Below are positions 28,686-38,912 of a stretch of 64,000 nucleotides of DNA, one piece after another. The stretch comes from Candidatus Zhuqueibacterota bacterium (lineage in GTDB: Bacteria > Zhuqueibacterota > Zhuqueibacteria > Residuimicrobiales > Residuimicrobiaceae), in NCBI GenBank assembly GCA_963169875.1, contig CAUJEL010000067.1, positions 62,001 through 126,000 of the forward strand, in the 5' to 3' direction. Under the pieces are notes generated by a model, which was not told the origin of the DNA, made no database searches, and worked only from the letters and a program-made list of their open reading frames with translations. The first letter of the stretch is position 1. Every line of letters begins with the position of its first letter. The translations under genes were made by a program, and so were the position numbers.

Positions 28686-29927
28686 ATGCCCATCCGTACG
28701 CTGGCCGTCAATTTTACTTCCATTCTTTCAGCCAATGCGTTTAGCCGCGTCATTTCGCTGGTCTATATTATCATGCTGAGCCGGTACCTCGGCGCCGCCG
28801 GTATCGGCGTGTACGGAACGCTTTTCGCGTATATCAGTTTCGGCAATGTCGTCGCGGATTTTGGCATCAACCGCATGCTCGTGCGCGACATCGCCCGGGC
28901 ACCGGCCTCCGCGCAGGATTATCTCGATAGAGTAGTCTGCCTGCGATTGATGCTCTCGGCCATGAGTTTTACGATCTGGCTGGCGACAATAGCCTGGATG
29001 GGCTACAGCGATCAAAGGGTGCTGCAGCTGGCGCCGGTGGCGCTGCTCTCCATTTTGCCCTATTCCCTGGGATTGACTTTTGATGGTGTGCTGCGCGCCT
29101 GGGAGCGCATGCGTCCTGCCGCTACGGCGATCATCGCCTACGAAACCAGCAAGTTGTTATTTCTCTTGCTCATCATTCAGGCCAATTATCAGTTAACCGC
29201 CGTTTTGTGGTCGCTGGTCTTCTCGTTCGTCATTTATGTAGTTTGGCTCGGGGTGATTCTCCGTCGCGCGGGACTGCACATCCGCTGCAGAGTTCTGCCG
29301 CGGCAATGGCGCGAGCTGCTGCCGCTCTCATTTCCCTTTGCGCTGCTGGGCGCGCTGGAGATGATGCACGGCCGCCTCGACCAAGTCCTCTTGAAGGCTA
29401 TGGTTATTGATCCCGCCCAGGCTGGTTATTACTTTAATGCACATCGAATCATGGATGTGACGCTGATCCTTCCGGCAGCCGTTAGCATTGTTCTGGTGCC
29501 CCGTTTTGCGCGCAATTATGCGGCGAATGCCAGGCGTGTAAAATCGGATTATTATAAAACGCTGGGCGTGCTGGCGATGGCGGGGAGTGTCGTTGCGCTG
29601 ATGGTATATTGGCTGGGTCCCTGGGCGCTGCGGTTGGTGTTTGGCGTCGCGTTTACACCGGCGGGACCTGTTTTGCAGATACTAACCATCAGCATCTTTT
29701 TCTTTTTTCTGCACTATGCCAATGTGACTTATTTGATTGCCAGCGACCTGCAGTGGAAGATTTTCGCTTTGTCTTTGATCCAGGTCGCCATCAACCTGAC
29801 GGCAAACCTCATTCTGATCCCCCGTTTGGGGATGTACGGCTCTGCCTGGGCCAATGTCATCTCAACCATCACCGGATTTGTTGTGTTCTATTTCCTGGTG
29901 AAAAGAACGCTCGACAAAACTTGCTGA
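28686..29927 (+). CDS. Flippase / polysaccharide biosynthesis transport protein (Wzx-like)
   Basis: MATE/MOP-fold multi-TM: SRYLGAAGIGVYGTLFAYISFGNVVADFGINRMLVRDIAR. Confidence 0.9.
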   Translation: MPIRTLAVNFTSILSANAFSRVISLVYIIMLSRYLGAAGIGVYGTLFAYISFGNVVADFGINRMLVRDIARAPASAQDYLDRVVCLRLMLSAMSFTIWLATIAWMGYSDQRVLQLAPVALLSILPYSLGLTFDGVLRAWERMRPAATAIIAYETSKLLFLLLIIQANYQLTAVLWSLVFSFVIYVVWLGVILRRAGLHIRCRVLPRQWRELLPLSFPFALLGALEMMHGRLDQVLLKAMVIDPAQAGYYFNAHRIMDVTLILPAAVSIVLVPRFARNYAANARRVKSDYYKTLGVLAMAGSVVALMVYWLGPWALRLVFGVAFTPAGPVLQILTISIFFFFLHYANVTYLIASDLQWKIFALSLIQVAINLTANLILIPRLGMYGSAWANVISTITGFVVFYFLVKRTLDKTC

Positions 29928-29932
29928 CCAGG

Positions 29933-31240
29933 CTAGATCAGGCTTTCAAACAGGGCGGCCAACTGTTGTGTCTGCGCCCGCCGCTCATACATCCGTGCAG
30001 CGGCATCAGGGATTCTTATGCCTTGTGCGATCTCGAGCATTGCCCGGTCAAGGATTGCTGCAATGGCCCGGGGGTCATTGGGCGGCACCACCCAGCCGAG
30101 GCTGTATTCCCGGATGAGTTGGGCGGCTTCCCCCTCGGGCGCCAGCGCCAGAATGGGAATTCGGGCGCCAATATATTCATAAATTTTTCCCGTCAAAATG
30201 CCGCGGTTGGCCGGGGCGTCATCGATGATCAATAGAGCCGCATCGCTGCTCTGCAAATACGCCAGACTTTCGCGATGTTTGACATAGGGAATATGTTCAA
30301 ACAGGTCCGCAACGTTCGATGCGGTAATTTCCTGCAGGATGGTTTCTCCAACACGTCCCACCAATCTGATCCGCAGTGATGCAAGCTGCGGATGCCCCGT
30401 TTGTCGCAGCAGTTCCAATGCTTTGATCAGAAAATGCGGATTGCGGTTGCCATACATCGAGCCGGTATAGGTGACGGTGATACCCGCCGTTTTTGCCAGG
30501 TCGGGGATATTTTCGAAATCCGCGGCATCGTAACCGTTGGCGAGCAGATGCCATCTGCCGTCCACGCAGTCCGGATTGCGGCTGAGCAGATCTTCTTTCA
30601 CGCCCGCTGATACCGTAAGTATCCTGTCCGCTTCGTGCAGGACATTTTTTTCCATGCGTTTTTCCAGGGCGCGTGCCGGTGCCGGCCGCCATTGCGGCGT
30701 TGACAGCCAGCCAATCCAGGAATCGCGGAAATCCGCCACCCAGGGCAGTTTAGTCGCGCGTTTCAGTTTTCTGCCTATGAGATGACAGGTATAGGGTGGC
30801 GCGGAAGAAAAAATCACTTGAATGTTTTCTTCCTTGATAATTTTTACCCCCAGACGGCACGCCGGAGAGAGCCAGCCAATACGGGCATCGGGAATGAAAA
30901 AACTCGCCCGGATGAATTCCGAAATCCGTTCACGCCACTTTCTCTTATGGTGATCATCGAGCGTCAGGGTGGCGATGTCCGTGGATTCCTGGGCCGGCCG
31001 GCCGGTGAATTTGCGATAGAGCCGGTAGGGTTCAAACAGGGGGGCGCGGTACACGGCGATCTCTGCAGGAATTTCCGCGCACAGCGTTTCATCATAGGCA
31101 GGATAATCAGCATCCCGGGCCGTGAGGACCACGGGCGTCCAGCCAAAAGCTTGCAAATACTTGACAAATTTGAGCGTGCGCTGCACGCCGGAGCCGCCGG
31201 AAGGCGGAAAATAATAGGTTATGATCAGTGCTTTTTTCAT
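29933..31240 (-). CDS. Glycosyltransferase family 4 protein
   Basis: ALIITYYFPPSGGSGVQRTLKFVKYLQAFGWTPVVLTAR; GMYGNRNPHFLIKALELL-type GT-B region; RGILTGKIYEYIGARIPILALAPEG. Confidence 0.9.
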   Translation of the reverse strand: MKKALIITYYFPPSGGSGVQRTLKFVKYLQAFGWTPVVLTARDADYPAYDETLCAEIPAEIAVYRAPLFEPYRLYRKFTGRPAQESTDIATLTLDDHHKRKWRERISEFIRASFFIPDARIGWLSPACRLGVKIIKEENIQVIFSSAPPYTCHLIGRKLKRATKLPWVADFRDSWIGWLSTPQWRPAPARALEKRMEKNVLHEADRILTVSAGVKEDLLSRNPDCVDGRWHLLANGYDAADFENIPDLAKTAGITVTYTGSMYGNRNPHFLIKALELLRQTGHPQLASLRIRLVGRVGETILQEITASNVADLFEHIPYVKHRESLAYLQSSDAALLIIDDAPANRGILTGKIYEYIGARIPILALAPEGEAAQLIREYSLGWVVPPNDPRAIAAILDRAMLEIAQGIRIPDAAARMYERRAQTQQLAALFESLI

Positions 31241-32025
31241 TGTTTTCGCAGCAGGATCGCGGCGCCGGTTATGAAGAGTTCACGGATGACAGGGATTTGG
31301 CCGAGCAAGCCAGCGGAAAGGACCGGCCAGCCGTAGCGCAATTTATAGCTGGGCCGGCTGAGATAATATTTTTCGCCGGCGATGACCAGGTTGTGCGTGC
31401 GCGCCAGACGTTTGATGCGCGCGATGGAGATGCGGTTATTGCGCAGCTTTTGCATCTCCTGTAAAAAGCCGGGATTGGCATCGTATTTTTCGATAAAGCG
31501 GCGAATCAATTGCCACAGGGGGCCGGGCGCCGCATGAAAATAGGGCATCCGCCGCAGAAAGCTTTTCAACATCTGTTGATGGCCGCCAAAGGGAGAGTAA
31601 AACGGCGGAAAGGTGAGCAGCAGGTGGCCCCCTTCCGGCATCAATGCGGCCAGCACGGCAAAGGCTTTTTCTTTTTCAGGCAGGTGTTCAAACACATCGC
31701 GCAGGAGGATCAGCGAAAAAGGAGGATGCTCCGGCTTCACGGGCAAATGAAAAATGTCCGCAGCGATGAGATGGAGGGGAGATCGGGTGTCCGCCGTGAA
31801 ATGCTTCGCCAGGAATAAACGGCTGGGGCTGATTTCCATGCCCACGCCCTGTGCCCCGGCTTCGCAGAGGGCATAGAGAACGCCCGCTTCAGCACAGCCG
31901 ATATCCAGCACCTGCATACCGCCGGGTTCCAATCCCCAGCGGCGCAAAAGGGGGATCACATAGTGTGCGCCGAGTTGATACTGGTAGTGCCAATAGGTCT
32001 CTTTATAGGCAGGAATTTTTTCCAT
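31237..32025 (-). CDS. Class I SAM-dependent methyltransferase
   Basis: VLDIGCAEAGVLYALCEAGAQGVGMEIS; LILLRDVFEHLPEKEKAFAVLAALMPEGGHLLLTFP. Confidence 0.9.
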   Translation of the reverse strand: MEKIPAYKETYWHYQYQLGAHYVIPLLRRWGLEPGGMQVLDIGCAEAGVLYALCEAGAQGVGMEISPSRLFLAKHFTADTRSPLHLIAADIFHLPVKPEHPPFSLILLRDVFEHLPEKEKAFAVLAALMPEGGHLLLTFPPFYSPFGGHQQMLKSFLRRMPYFHAAPGPLWQLIRRFIEKYDANPGFLQEMQKLRNNRISIARIKRLARTHNLVIAGEKYYLSRPSYKLRYGWPVLSAGLLGQIPVIRELFITGAAILLRKQ

Positions 32026-32026
32026 G

Positions 32027-33148
32027 TCAACCCAACAATTTTTCGATGGATTCCACCATGTGCGCCCAGTCGAAACGGCCTTTGATTTTTTCGATTCGTC
32101 CGGAAAATTCTGTTTCGCGGTTCTCTGAATAAAATCGTACCAGCGCCTCCGCAAAGGCTGCGGCATCACCGGCCGGGACGATGAATCCGGTCCGGCCATC
32201 CTCCACGACTTCGGGAAGACCGCCGACATCGGTGGCGATCACGGGTTTGTTGAATTGATAGCAGACCTGGACGATGCCGCTCTGCGTGGCGGAGAGGTAC
32301 GGCAGTGCGACCACATCGGCGGCGGAGCAGTACAGTCCCACCTGTTCGTTGGGTATGTAGTGGTCAAGAAGCTGGACGTGCTGCTGCAGCTGATGTTGAG
32401 CGATTTTTTGTTCATATTCCGTTTTATCTCCATAGATTTCGCCCGCGACGATCAATTTCATGGGCAAACGGGCGCGCGCCAGGGCAAAAGCATCCAGCAA
32501 AACCGACAGGCCTTTATAACGGCGCACATAGCCGAAAAAGAGCACCAGGCGATCATCCCCCAATCCAAGCCGTGCCCGGGCCTCTTTCTTGCCATAGGTA
32601 TCCGCAAAAAACTCATAGACCGGATGCGGGACCTTGACATAGGAAGCTTTCGGGAAGAAGGACAAGAGCTGTTTTTCTACCGCGTCCGACATGACCACAA
32701 AATGATCCGCCACACCGAGGCCGAGATGGGTCAGGAGCGCATCCCCACGGTGCGCCTCGTGCGGCAGAATGTTATGACAGAGAAACACGATCCGGGCGCG
32801 GCATCGTTTGCGGATATGCCGGGCGACGCCGGCATAGGCCGGGGCAAAGAAGGGCATCCAGTATTTGAAAATCACCGCATCGGGCTGCCAGGCGCTCACC
32901 TGGATGCCGGTACGGCGCCAGGAAAGCGGTTGAATGGAGTCCAAAACCGCTTCGCTGTCCACGGGCAGGGTTGTTTCGCTTTCGTCATACTGCGATTTGC
33001 CCGGGAAAAGCAGGGAAGGATACATACGGGTGAAGGAGAAAATGCGAACTTTGTGGCCGCGTGCCTGTAACGCGCGCGCCAAAAGCGCTGTGAAATGTGC
33101 AATCCCGCCGCGCAGGGGATAGGCGGGGCCAACAATAGCAATTTTCAT
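32027..33148 (-). CDS. Glycosyltransferase family 4 protein
   Basis: IAIVGPAYPLRGGIAHFTALLARALQARGH; LFFGYVRRYKGLSVLLDAF; PVIATDVGGLPEVVEDGRTGFIVPAGD. Confidence 0.94.
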   Translation of the reverse strand: MKIAIVGPAYPLRGGIAHFTALLARALQARGHKVRIFSFTRMYPSLLFPGKSQYDESETTLPVDSEAVLDSIQPLSWRRTGIQVSAWQPDAVIFKYWMPFFAPAYAGVARHIRKRCRARIVFLCHNILPHEAHRGDALLTHLGLGVADHFVVMSDAVEKQLLSFFPKASYVKVPHPVYEFFADTYGKKEARARLGLGDDRLVLFFGYVRRYKGLSVLLDAFALARARLPMKLIVAGEIYGDKTEYEQKIAQHQLQQHVQLLDHYIPNEQVGLYCSAADVVALPYLSATQSGIVQVCYQFNKPVIATDVGGLPEVVEDGRTGFIVPAGDAAAFAEALVRFYSENRETEFSGRIEKIKGRFDWAHMVESIEKLLG

Positions 33149-33179
33149 TTTGTGATTCGCTGCATATGAGATAGATTGA

Positions 33180-34319
33180 TTATTCCGCGGATTTGCCTTT
33201 AAATTTTTCCAGAATGCCTGCTTTTTTGGTGGGCAATTCCAAAATCAGACTCGAGTCGCTGAAAAAGAAGAGGTCGCCGACCCGTAAACCAATTTCATCG
33301 CGCAGAGGTTTCCAATTTTCACGATAGGAAGAGTTGTCGACATGGGTGCCGTTTTTGTCTTTTTTCACCAGCACCACGCGTTCAGGAAATTGCCGGTTGA
33401 TCATGAATGGCGAGTGGGTGGTGTAGATCACCTGATTTTTAAGCGCCAGATCTTCCAGGACTTTGACCAGATCTTTTTGTCCCGAGGGGTGAAGATGGAT
33501 GCCCGGTTCATCGATGAGAAAGACATATTCATTGGCCTGGGCCTCGAACGTCTGCGCCAGAAAATTGACATAAAAGGAGAGATACCAGCGAAACCCGAGA
33601 CTTCGGGATTCCGGGGTATCGAAAACCGTGGTGCTGTCGCTAAAGTCGATATAGAGCGCGCGGCCATTGACATTGAGTTTGACTTCGATGGAGGGTTCCT
33701 GCGACCAGACGCGGCGCAGCTGTTCCGTGATGATCCGGCTCGCTTCCTCCAGGGCGCGGCGGCCGCGGGCGGTGTCTTCAAAGATCGCCTCATAGGAGTC
33801 GATACCGCCGATCTTGAGGAGGTTGCGTTCCGTCGCACAGTCCGGCTGATTGGCGATGAGGTTTTCATGATCCACGCGATTTTTGAGCAGGCGGATATCC
33901 GCAAAATATAGAATCTTGGGAAGCACATGCATGATTCGGGAGATGTCGATGGATTCCACCTCATTGCCATTGACGAACAGATGATAGTCTTTGAGGGTGG
34001 GGCCATCGCGATGGATTTGGAAATGCTCGACATCCTTAAAGACATCGGAGATTTGCATCAGCACCCGGCGATTCTCCTTGGAGAGACCGCTGAATTCCAT
34101 GGAGAGTTCTGGCGGTTTTGCCAGGTAATACTGATTCGAGTACTGACAGGTCAGCGAACTGTCCAGATGAATTTTTTCCCGGAACGCTTCGATCGATTTT
34201 AGGATATTGGACTTGCCGCTTTCATTGGCGCCGATGAGCACATTGATGTGCGGATCCAGGTTCAATGATAGCTCGAGAATGGATTTGAAGGCGCGTATAT
34301 CAATTTTTGAGATGATCAT
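33180..34319 (-). CDS. AAA family ATPase (OLD/RecF-like ABC ATPase)
   Basis: MIISKIDIRAFKSILELSLNLDPHINVLIGANESGKSNIL Walker A; YVFLIDEPGIHLHPSGQKDLVKVL Walker B; VIYTTHSPFMIN. Confidence 0.9.
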   Translation of the reverse strand: MIISKIDIRAFKSILELSLNLDPHINVLIGANESGKSNILKSIEAFREKIHLDSSLTCQYSNQYYLAKPPELSMEFSGLSKENRRVLMQISDVFKDVEHFQIHRDGPTLKDYHLFVNGNEVESIDISRIMHVLPKILYFADIRLLKNRVDHENLIANQPDCATERNLLKIGGIDSYEAIFEDTARGRRALEEASRIITEQLRRVWSQEPSIEVKLNVNGRALYIDFSDSTTVFDTPESRSLGFRWYLSFYVNFLAQTFEAQANEYVFLIDEPGIHLHPSGQKDLVKVLEDLALKNQVIYTTHSPFMINRQFPERVVLVKKDKNGTHVDNSSYRENWKPLRDEIGLRVGDLFFFSDSSLILELPTKKAGILEKFKGKSAE

Positions 34320-34350
34320 GGACTCACTCCGGCAAAATTAAGGCAGCGGA

Positions 34351-35961
34351 CTAGATGTCAATGCGCTGGAGAATGGTGTCGTGCAAGTAGTTCTCGTCAT
34401 CTGTTTTCGGATAGTCGGTTGTATAATGCAATCCCCGGCTCTCTTTTCTCATCAGGGCGGATTGGATGATCAACTGGGCGACGGTGGCCAGGTTGCGCAG
34501 TTCCAGCAGCTCCTCCGTGATTTGGGTGCGTTTATAGTAATTTTCAATTTCCTGACGAATGAGACGGATGCGGCTCAGTGCCCGTTCGAGGCGGAGGTTG
34601 GAGCGGACAATTCCGACATAATCCCACATGATGTTTTTGATTTCCATCTTGTCGTGAGATATGAGCACCCACTCTTCCTGATCAAAGGTGCCGCTGTCAT
34701 CCCAGCGCGGGATGGGCGGCGCGGTCATCTTGCGCGCCTTGACAAAATCAATTGCTTGCACGGCCGCGGCATGGGCGAAAACAACCGCTTCCAGCAGTGA
34801 ATTGGAGGCGAGGCGATTGGCGCCATGAACACCGGTGCAGCTGACTTCCCCGCAGGCGAACAAGCCCTCAACCGAGGATTTCCCGGCCAGATCGGTCACG
34901 ACCCCGCCACATGAATAGTGGGCTGCCGGGACGACCGGTATGGGCTCCTTGGTGATATCCAGACGGTATTTGAGACAGTTTTCATAGATGTGGGGAAAGC
35001 GGTTGATGATTTCTTCGGCGTTTTTATGTGTGATATCCAGATAGACGCACGGAACCCCGCGTTTTTTCAATTCGGAATCAATGGCACGGGCGACAATATC
35101 CCGCGGCGCCAGGGAAGCCATGTCATGATATTTTTCCATGAAGGATTCGCCATCCTTGTGCACCAACCGGCCGCCAAAGCCGCGCACCGCCTCGGAGATG
35201 AGAAAAGAGTTGGCGCTCTCGTGGTAAAGCGTGGTCGGGTGGAACTGCATGAATTCCATATTGGCGATTTTGGCGCCGGCGCGGTAAGCGATGGCGATGC
35301 CGTCGCCGGTGGCGATGGATGGATTTGTGGTATGCAGATAAACCTGGCCGCATCCGCCCGAGGCGAGAATGGTGGCCTTGGCCAGAAAGCGGTCTATTTT
35401 GTGGCCATTGATATCGAGCACATAGGCGCCCCAGCAATTGGGCGCCACGTCGGTGGCGGGCCGGGCGCTGAAAACATGGTGCTCGGTGATCAGCTCAACG
35501 GCTGTATGGTGTTCATAGATGGTGATGTGGTCGTTTGCACGGGCAGCCTCGAGCAAGGCGCTCTCGACGTCGCGGCCGGTGTGGTCCTTGACATGGACGA
35601 TGCGATTGAAGCGATGGCCCCCTTCGCGACCGAGATCGAACTGGCCGTTTTGAGTCTGTGTAAAGTGGACCCCCCGTTCAAAGAGCTCGCGCACCCGGAT
35701 GGGGCCTTGTTCGACGATCAATCGAACCGCATCTTCGTGGCACAGCCCGGCGCCCGCCTGCAGCGTGTCCTGGATGTGTTTATCGAACGAATCGTTCTGG
35801 TCAAACACGGAAGCAATGCCGCCCTGGGCATAGTTGGTGTTGGACTCGGATTGATGTTTCTTGGTAACAATGGCCACGGAGCCATGGGGCGCCAGCTTGA
35901 GCGCGGCGGTGAGCCCCGCAATGCCGCTGCCAATGATCAGATAATCGACATGAATACTCAT
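34351..35961 (-). CDS. nadB: L-aspartate oxidase
   Basis: [18 protein letters not shown] site; [55 protein letters not shown]. Confidence 0.95.
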   Translation of the reverse strand: MSIHVDYLIIGSGIAGLTAALKLAPHGSVAIVTKKHQSESNTNYAQGGIASVFDQNDSFDKHIQDTLQAGAGLCHEDAVRLIVEQGPIRVRELFERGVHFTQTQNGQFDLGREGGHRFNRIVHVKDHTGRDVESALLEAARANDHITIYEHHTAVELITEHHVFSARPATDVAPNCWGAYVLDINGHKIDRFLAKATILASGGCGQVYLHTTNPSIATGDGIAIAYRAGAKIANMEFMQFHPTTLYHESANSFLISEAVRGFGGRLVHKDGESFMEKYHDMASLAPRDIVARAIDSELKKRGVPCVYLDITHKNAEEIINRFPHIYENCLKYRLDITKEPIPVVPAAHYSCGGVVTDLAGKSSVEGLFACGEVSCTGVHGANRLASNSLLEAVVFAHAAAVQAIDFVKARKMTAPPIPRWDDSGTFDQEEWVLISHDKMEIKNIMWDYVGIVRSNLRLERALSRIRLIRQEIENYYKRTQITEELLELRNLATVAQLIIQSALMRKESRGLHYTTDYPKTDDENYLHDTILQRIDI

Positions 35962-36020
35962 AATCCCCGTCTCTTTTTCTGGTAAATTAAGGCCTCTGCA
36001 AATCAGATGCAACAGGTTTA

Positions 36021-36061
36021 TAAAAAAAAACAGGCCGGGAGATTACCTTCTCGGCCTGTTT
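36021..36061 (-). terminator. Rho-independent terminator downstream of the receiver-like gene
   Basis: On the minus strand: ACAGGCCGAGA-AGGTAAT-CTCCCGGCCTG followed by TTTTTTTTT. Confidence 0.88.
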
Positions 36062-36093
36062 CCGGGTTGCTACCCGCCGTAATGAAACAGAGT

Positions 36094-36453
36094 CTATTGT
36101 TTTTCGATGAGTCCGAGCAATTCGCGATTTTTGATCGGGCGGGTAATGAGCTCATCAATGCCCCGGCTGCGCGCGATTTCGGCAACCCGGCTATCCCCTT
36201 GATCATAGATTCCGATGACTTTGATGTTGGGGTGCTGGTTTTGTATCTGCCGGGCAATATCCATGCTGTCAGATATACGTTCACCCTGTACAGAAGTTGC
36301 CAAGTCCATGATCGTCATATCAGCCGCAGCTTGATCCAATAATTGCAGTAAATCTTCTACATCCTGTGCTACGGTTACTTCATGATGGTTGCTGAGAGCG
36401 AGGTACATTTGCATGCCGGAACGGAGTTCGTCGTTGTAAATGATAATTTTCAT
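36094..36453 (-). CDS. Stand-alone receiver-like domain protein
   Basis: KIIIYNDELRSG...ADMTIMDLATS...KVIGIYDQGD...IDELITRPIKNRELLGLI. Confidence 0.7.
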   Translation of the reverse strand: MKIIIYNDELRSGMQMYLALSNHHEVTVAQDVEDLLQLLDQAAADMTIMDLATSVQGERISDSMDIARQIQNQHPNIKVIGIYDQGDSRVAEIARSRGIDELITRPIKNRELLGLIEKQ

Positions 36454-36538
36454 ACAGTTCCGCGGCCTCTGGTCGTATCTGAATTCTGGTTGTCTTGTAA
36501 AAAAGTAGCGGCAATACAGCCAGAGTGCGGAAACGTTT

Positions 36539-38071
36539 TTAATAGATCTTGTTTAAATTGCTATTTTTGTAGTAGTGCGCCAGGATTTCCCGGTAGGTAT
36601 ATCCCTTTTGCGCCATGACCGTGGCGCCGACCTGGCACAGGCCCACGCCATGCCCCCATCCCGCGCCGATGAGATGGAAATGGGTGATCATGCCGGCGGC
36701 ATCGCGATCGCGTTCAATGTAGAAACAGGCGCTGTAGAGATGGCTCTCGGACAAGGCGCGGCGAATGATCAATTCCTTGCCAACGCGCAGGGTGCGCTCG
36801 CTGCCGACGATATCCATGTAGATCAGGCGGCCGCCTGGCGCCCGCTCACCCGGGATGATGTCGATGAGATCGCCAAAATCCTGCTGCAGCCGCCGGCTGA
36901 TCAACGCCTGCAAATCTTCGCGTTTAAAGGAGACTTTCCAACGGAATAACTCGCGTGTATTATAGGGGAGCGAGGAAGTGATTTCATATTTTTGCGTGTT
37001 GCACCACACATCCGGCGAGCTGTCGATATACGCTCTGACGGCCGGTTCGTCTTTCAAGGGGTATTCAATTTTTTCATGGCCATCGATGCCGGGGAGCAGA
37101 TAGGGAATTTCGCGATGATCCCATATGTCGCGGTAGTCTTCCATCACGCCACCGCATATTTTGGCGTAGCGGGCGTCGCATACGCGGCCCTGATGCAGCA
37201 AATTTTCTCCCAGCGTTTCCAGGGCCGCATTGCGGGATGCCTCTGAAATATTCGCCACACCATGGTAACACTGACAGTGGTCATCGGAACAGATGTGAAA
37301 ATTTTCGTCATAGTGGTGTTTGCCCATGGTCGCCAGGATGGTGCTGCGCGCGGCAATGGTCTGCGCTTTCAGCAGTTCGATGGGATTGTCTTTGGTCATC
37401 TCTGAAGAATTGACGCTCATCAGATAGGTCTCGATGTCCAATTCATTGATGGCCAGCAGTTTGCCGGCATTATTGAGACCAATCTCGAGAAGGCCGGGAA
37501 TGATCTGCGTCCGCTTGTGCTGCCAGTGGAATTCGATGCCGACCGTGACATCGTGCAGCTGAATATGGGCATTCACCTCTTCCGGTACGATGCGCAGGCC
37601 GTTTTCCAGGCGGTGCTGGCCGAAAACGAGGGTTCCGGATGATTTTTTGACGATTTCTTTTACGACGACCGCTTCACCAATGGGCTCATAGTTGCGCGCG
37701 TACTCCTGAGCCGCTTTTTCATCAACAAAAGGTTCTGTGACGATCCAGAATTCACGGTTATCCATGTCGCCGCTGCTCAAGGATAAAACCACACCGGGAT
37801 GCCAGGCGTACGTCTGGATGCCCCGGGCGGCCAGTTCATCCTGACGCTGATTCTTTTCCGCCTCTGTGATGGCGATGGCCAGGCGGACGCAGTAGCGCAT
37901 CTGCGAGGGCAGGCACTTTTCAGATACTACGCTGTAAGTCTGACCGGCAAGGCCGGCAGCCACTTTTACATTTTCCAGCGTATAAACAGCAAAGGGACTT
38001 TCGCAGCTGAAATGAACCTCTTTTGCTCCCTGAATCATGCCGATGCGCACCTGTGGCAATTCATTCTTCAC
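36539..38071 (-). CDS. SpoIID/LytB domain protein
   Basis: LLAINELDIETYLMSVNSSEMTKDNPIELLKAQTIAARSTILATMGKH; AGWGHGVGLCQVGATVMAQKGYTYREILAHYY; GTG start with GGAGG upstream. Confidence 0.93.
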   Translation of the reverse strand: MKNELPQVRIGMIQGAKEVHFSCESPFAVYTLENVKVAAGLAGQTYSVVSEKCLPSQMRYCVRLAIAITEAEKNQRQDELAARGIQTYAWHPGVVLSLSSGDMDNREFWIVTEPFVDEKAAQEYARNYEPIGEAVVVKEIVKKSSGTLVFGQHRLENGLRIVPEEVNAHIQLHDVTVGIEFHWQHKRTQIIPGLLEIGLNNAGKLLAINELDIETYLMSVNSSEMTKDNPIELLKAQTIAARSTILATMGKHHYDENFHICSDDHCQCYHGVANISEASRNAALETLGENLLHQGRVCDARYAKICGGVMEDYRDIWDHREIPYLLPGIDGHEKIEYPLKDEPAVRAYIDSSPDVWCNTQKYEITSSLPYNTRELFRWKVSFKREDLQALISRRLQQDFGDLIDIIPGERAPGGRLIYMDIVGSERTLRVGKELIIRRALSESHLYSACFYIERDRDAAGMITHFHLIGAGWGHGVGLCQVGATVMAQKGYTYREILAHYYKNSNLNKIY

Positions 38072-38912
38072 GATAACCTCCTTGATCACTCTCTTTTTCT
38101 GCACGTTGGTGCATGGTTTCACACGCTTTATTGAATCCCATAAATGCCGGAATGACCAGGATGCCCGCAAAAACCAGCCAATACCAGTGTACATGCACCG
38201 AGGCCGAATACCAGGACAATTTTTCTTCGGGCGTATTGGCGCTGATGGTGGATAGCAGGTTGTTGATACCGTGCAGCAGGACCGTCGGCCAGATGCTGGC
38301 GCTCTTCCAGGCCATATAGCCCAGCACCAATCCCAGCAGGGTTATTTGAATCATCCACCACGGATTGAAATGCAGCATGGCAAACAGAATGGCGGACACG
38401 GCAATGGCGGTGGCGGTGTCGCGATGGAATTCATAGGTCTGTTGAATCATGCCCCGGAAAAGCATCTCCTCCGCAAGCGCCGCGATGATCACGCCATTGC
38501 CGATGATGAGCACAGCATCGGTGATGGAGCGAATGGCCATGAGTTCGCGCACATCGAACCAGTTGGGCAGCGGGAAAACCATATTCAACAGGCGGTCCAT
38601 CTCGTCACCCAGCACGAGCACCGGGACAACGATGAGGATGGAATAGAAAACAACCGGCCAGGAAATGGGATTGAAACGAAAACTGCGCACAAAAGACATT
38701 TTGCGCTTCAGGACGATCATGACAGCGGGGATGATAAAAAGAACCTCGGCGAGCAGTCCCCATTTGGGGCCGGCCCAAAAGACCATCAGCGCCCCGAAAA
38801 AAATACTGGCGACGAACATGGCCAGGGTCAGCAGCAGAATCTGAGACAGGTCTTTGATGTTCAGCACATGGGCGGGCAGTTTTATTTCGGGTTCCATATC
38901 ATCCTTTTTCAT
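38061..38912 (-). CDS. CPBP family intramembrane metalloprotease
   Basis: ALAEEMLFRGMIQQTYEFH; ILFAMLHFNPWWMIQITLLGLVLGYMAWKSASIWPTVLLHGINNLLS. Confidence 0.93.
   Translation of the reverse strand: MKKDDMEPEIKLPAHVLNIKDLSQILLLTLAMFVASIFFGALMVFWAGPKWGLLAEVLFIIPAVMIVLKRKMSFVRSFRFNPISWPVVFYSILIVVPVLVLGDEMDRLLNMVFPLPNWFDVRELMAIRSITDAVLIIGNGVIIAALAEEMLFRGMIQQTYEFHRDTATAIAVSAILFAMLHFNPWWMIQITLLGLVLGYMAWKSASIWPTVLLHGINNLLSTISANTPEEKLSWYSASVHVHWYWLVFAGILVIPAFMGFNKACETMHQRAEKESDQGGYREE

Noticed and set aside
34918-35985. 355-aa plus-strand ORF antisense to nadB
   Set aside because: nadB is unambiguous; the antisense frame has no recognisable domain.
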